In this document: positions 22,630 to 22,973 of the stretch, piece after piece
How positions within the stretch are numbered: position 1 is the stretch's first letter
How the letters are laid out: the number at the start of each line of letters is the position of its first letter
Assembly: GCA_016789485.1 (NCBI GenBank)
Contig: JAEURE010000007.1
Coordinates: forward strand, 1 to 22,973
Length of the DNA: 22,973 nt
Direction: 5' to 3'
From: Anaerolineales bacterium
GTDB lineage: Bacteria; Chloroflexota; Anaerolineae; Anaerolineales; Villigracilaceae
Translations under genes and position numbers: made by a program
Notes under the pieces: model-generated
Told to the model about the DNA's origin: nothing
Seen by the model: the letters and a program-made list of their open reading frames with translations, nothing else
Database searches by the model: none

Positions 22630-22973
22630 ATGCTGAAACCAATTCGCTGGAATACATTTGCGTGGGATTTTCTGCGCATTCAAATCGGGTTTATGCTTTT
22701 CGGGCTGGCGATCACATTGATGATCCGCGGCAATATTGGGACGAGTGCCTGGGCGGTGTTGGAAGTGGCGCTGGCGCAGCGAATTGGAATATCCATTGGA
22801 ACGATGACGGTGTTGATGGGCTTTTTCGTTTTAACGGGCGCAGTGCTGATGCGTGAAAGATTAGGTTGGGGCACACTGGGGAATATTCTATCCATTGGTC
22901 CGTGGGAGGATTTTTGGCTTTCAATCGTCCCATCTGTGGAAAATAATTTGCCGATGCAGATCGGCATGTTGCT
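22630..22973 (+). CDS. YczE/YitT-like integral membrane protein, 5' part only
   Basis: The reading frame is open from the ATG at 22630 to the window edge (114 complete codons), so the 3' end is missing. A ribosome site AGGAG lies at 22621-22625. The N-terminal region has a helix 'IQIGFMLFGLAITLMI', then 'GNIGTSAWAVLEVAL', a second helix 'IGTMTVLMGFFVLTGAVLM' and 'LGWGTLGNILSIGPWEDFW'. The pattern of G-x-G-T/S-x-W near the first loop and GT--N---IGP--D after the second helix is that of YczE (COG2364) membrane proteins, whose function is not established. Divergent from the acetyltransferase gene with a 49-base shared upstream region. Confidence 0.75.
   Translation, partial: MLKPIRWNTFAWDFLRIQIGFMLFGLAITLMIRGNIGTSAWAVLEVALAQRIGISIGTMTVLMGFFVLTGAVLMRERLGWGTLGNILSIGPWEDFWLSIVPSVENNLPMQIGML

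Overview
The window is about 23 kb of bacterial chromosome of moderate GC. It is dominated by a division and cell-wall (dcw) cluster running left to right from the 3' end of a class B penicillin-binding protein gene to ftsZ. The gene order, the co-encoded FtsA, FtsQ and FtsZ, the unusual motif variants in MurG and MraY, and the extra small genes inside the cluster suggest a member of the Chloroflexota, most likely Anaerolineae. That placement is inferred from sequence style; no database search was possible. No tRNA, rRNA, CRISPR array, insertion sequence or prophage gene was seen, and no stretch of 300 bases or more lacks a gene.

Region 1 (1-12959) is one tightly packed co-directional run: ftsI (3' end), murF, mraY, murD, ftsW, murG, a CvpA-like membrane gene, murC, a 67-residue gene, murB, ddl, ftsQ and ftsA. 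Most junctions overlap or are separated by only a few bases, so this is probably one operon with translational coupling. It makes the UDP-MurNAc-pentapeptide (MurB, MurC, MurD, Ddl, MurF), transfers it to the lipid carrier (MraY, MurG), polymerises and crosslinks it at the septum (FtsW, FtsI), and assembles the division machine (FtsQ, FtsA). murE is not in its usual place between ftsI and murF.

Region 2 (12960-14294) is ftsZ with its own AT-rich upstream region, which carries inverted repeats and a strong ribosome binding site, and a strong intrinsic terminator. Region 3 (14301-14980) is a two-gene cassette of small membrane proteins with an extended -10 promoter that appears leaderless, closed by a second terminator. 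Region 4 (15039-18632) is one large soluble signalling protein with four PAS domains, three GAF domains and an HD-GYP cyclic-di-GMP phosphodiesterase domain.

Region 5 (18663-20949) is a two-gene operon: a winged-helix protein resembling the AlkX/YcaQ DNA glycosylases, coupled to a P1/DmpA-type (S58) peptidase. Its promoter has a perfect TTGACA -35 box, a 17-base spacer and a TAAAAT -10 box. Inside the spacer sits a GAAC-N4-GTTC element like the SOS (LexA/DinR) box of Gram-positive bacteria. This is the most interesting regulatory signal in the window: a probable damage-inducible, leaderless DNA-repair operon.

Region 6 (20956-22580, minus strand) is a GNAT acetyltransferase gene coupled to an RlmI-like rRNA methyltransferase gene. 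Diverging from it, the window ends in the 5' part of a YczE-like membrane protein gene (22630 onward).
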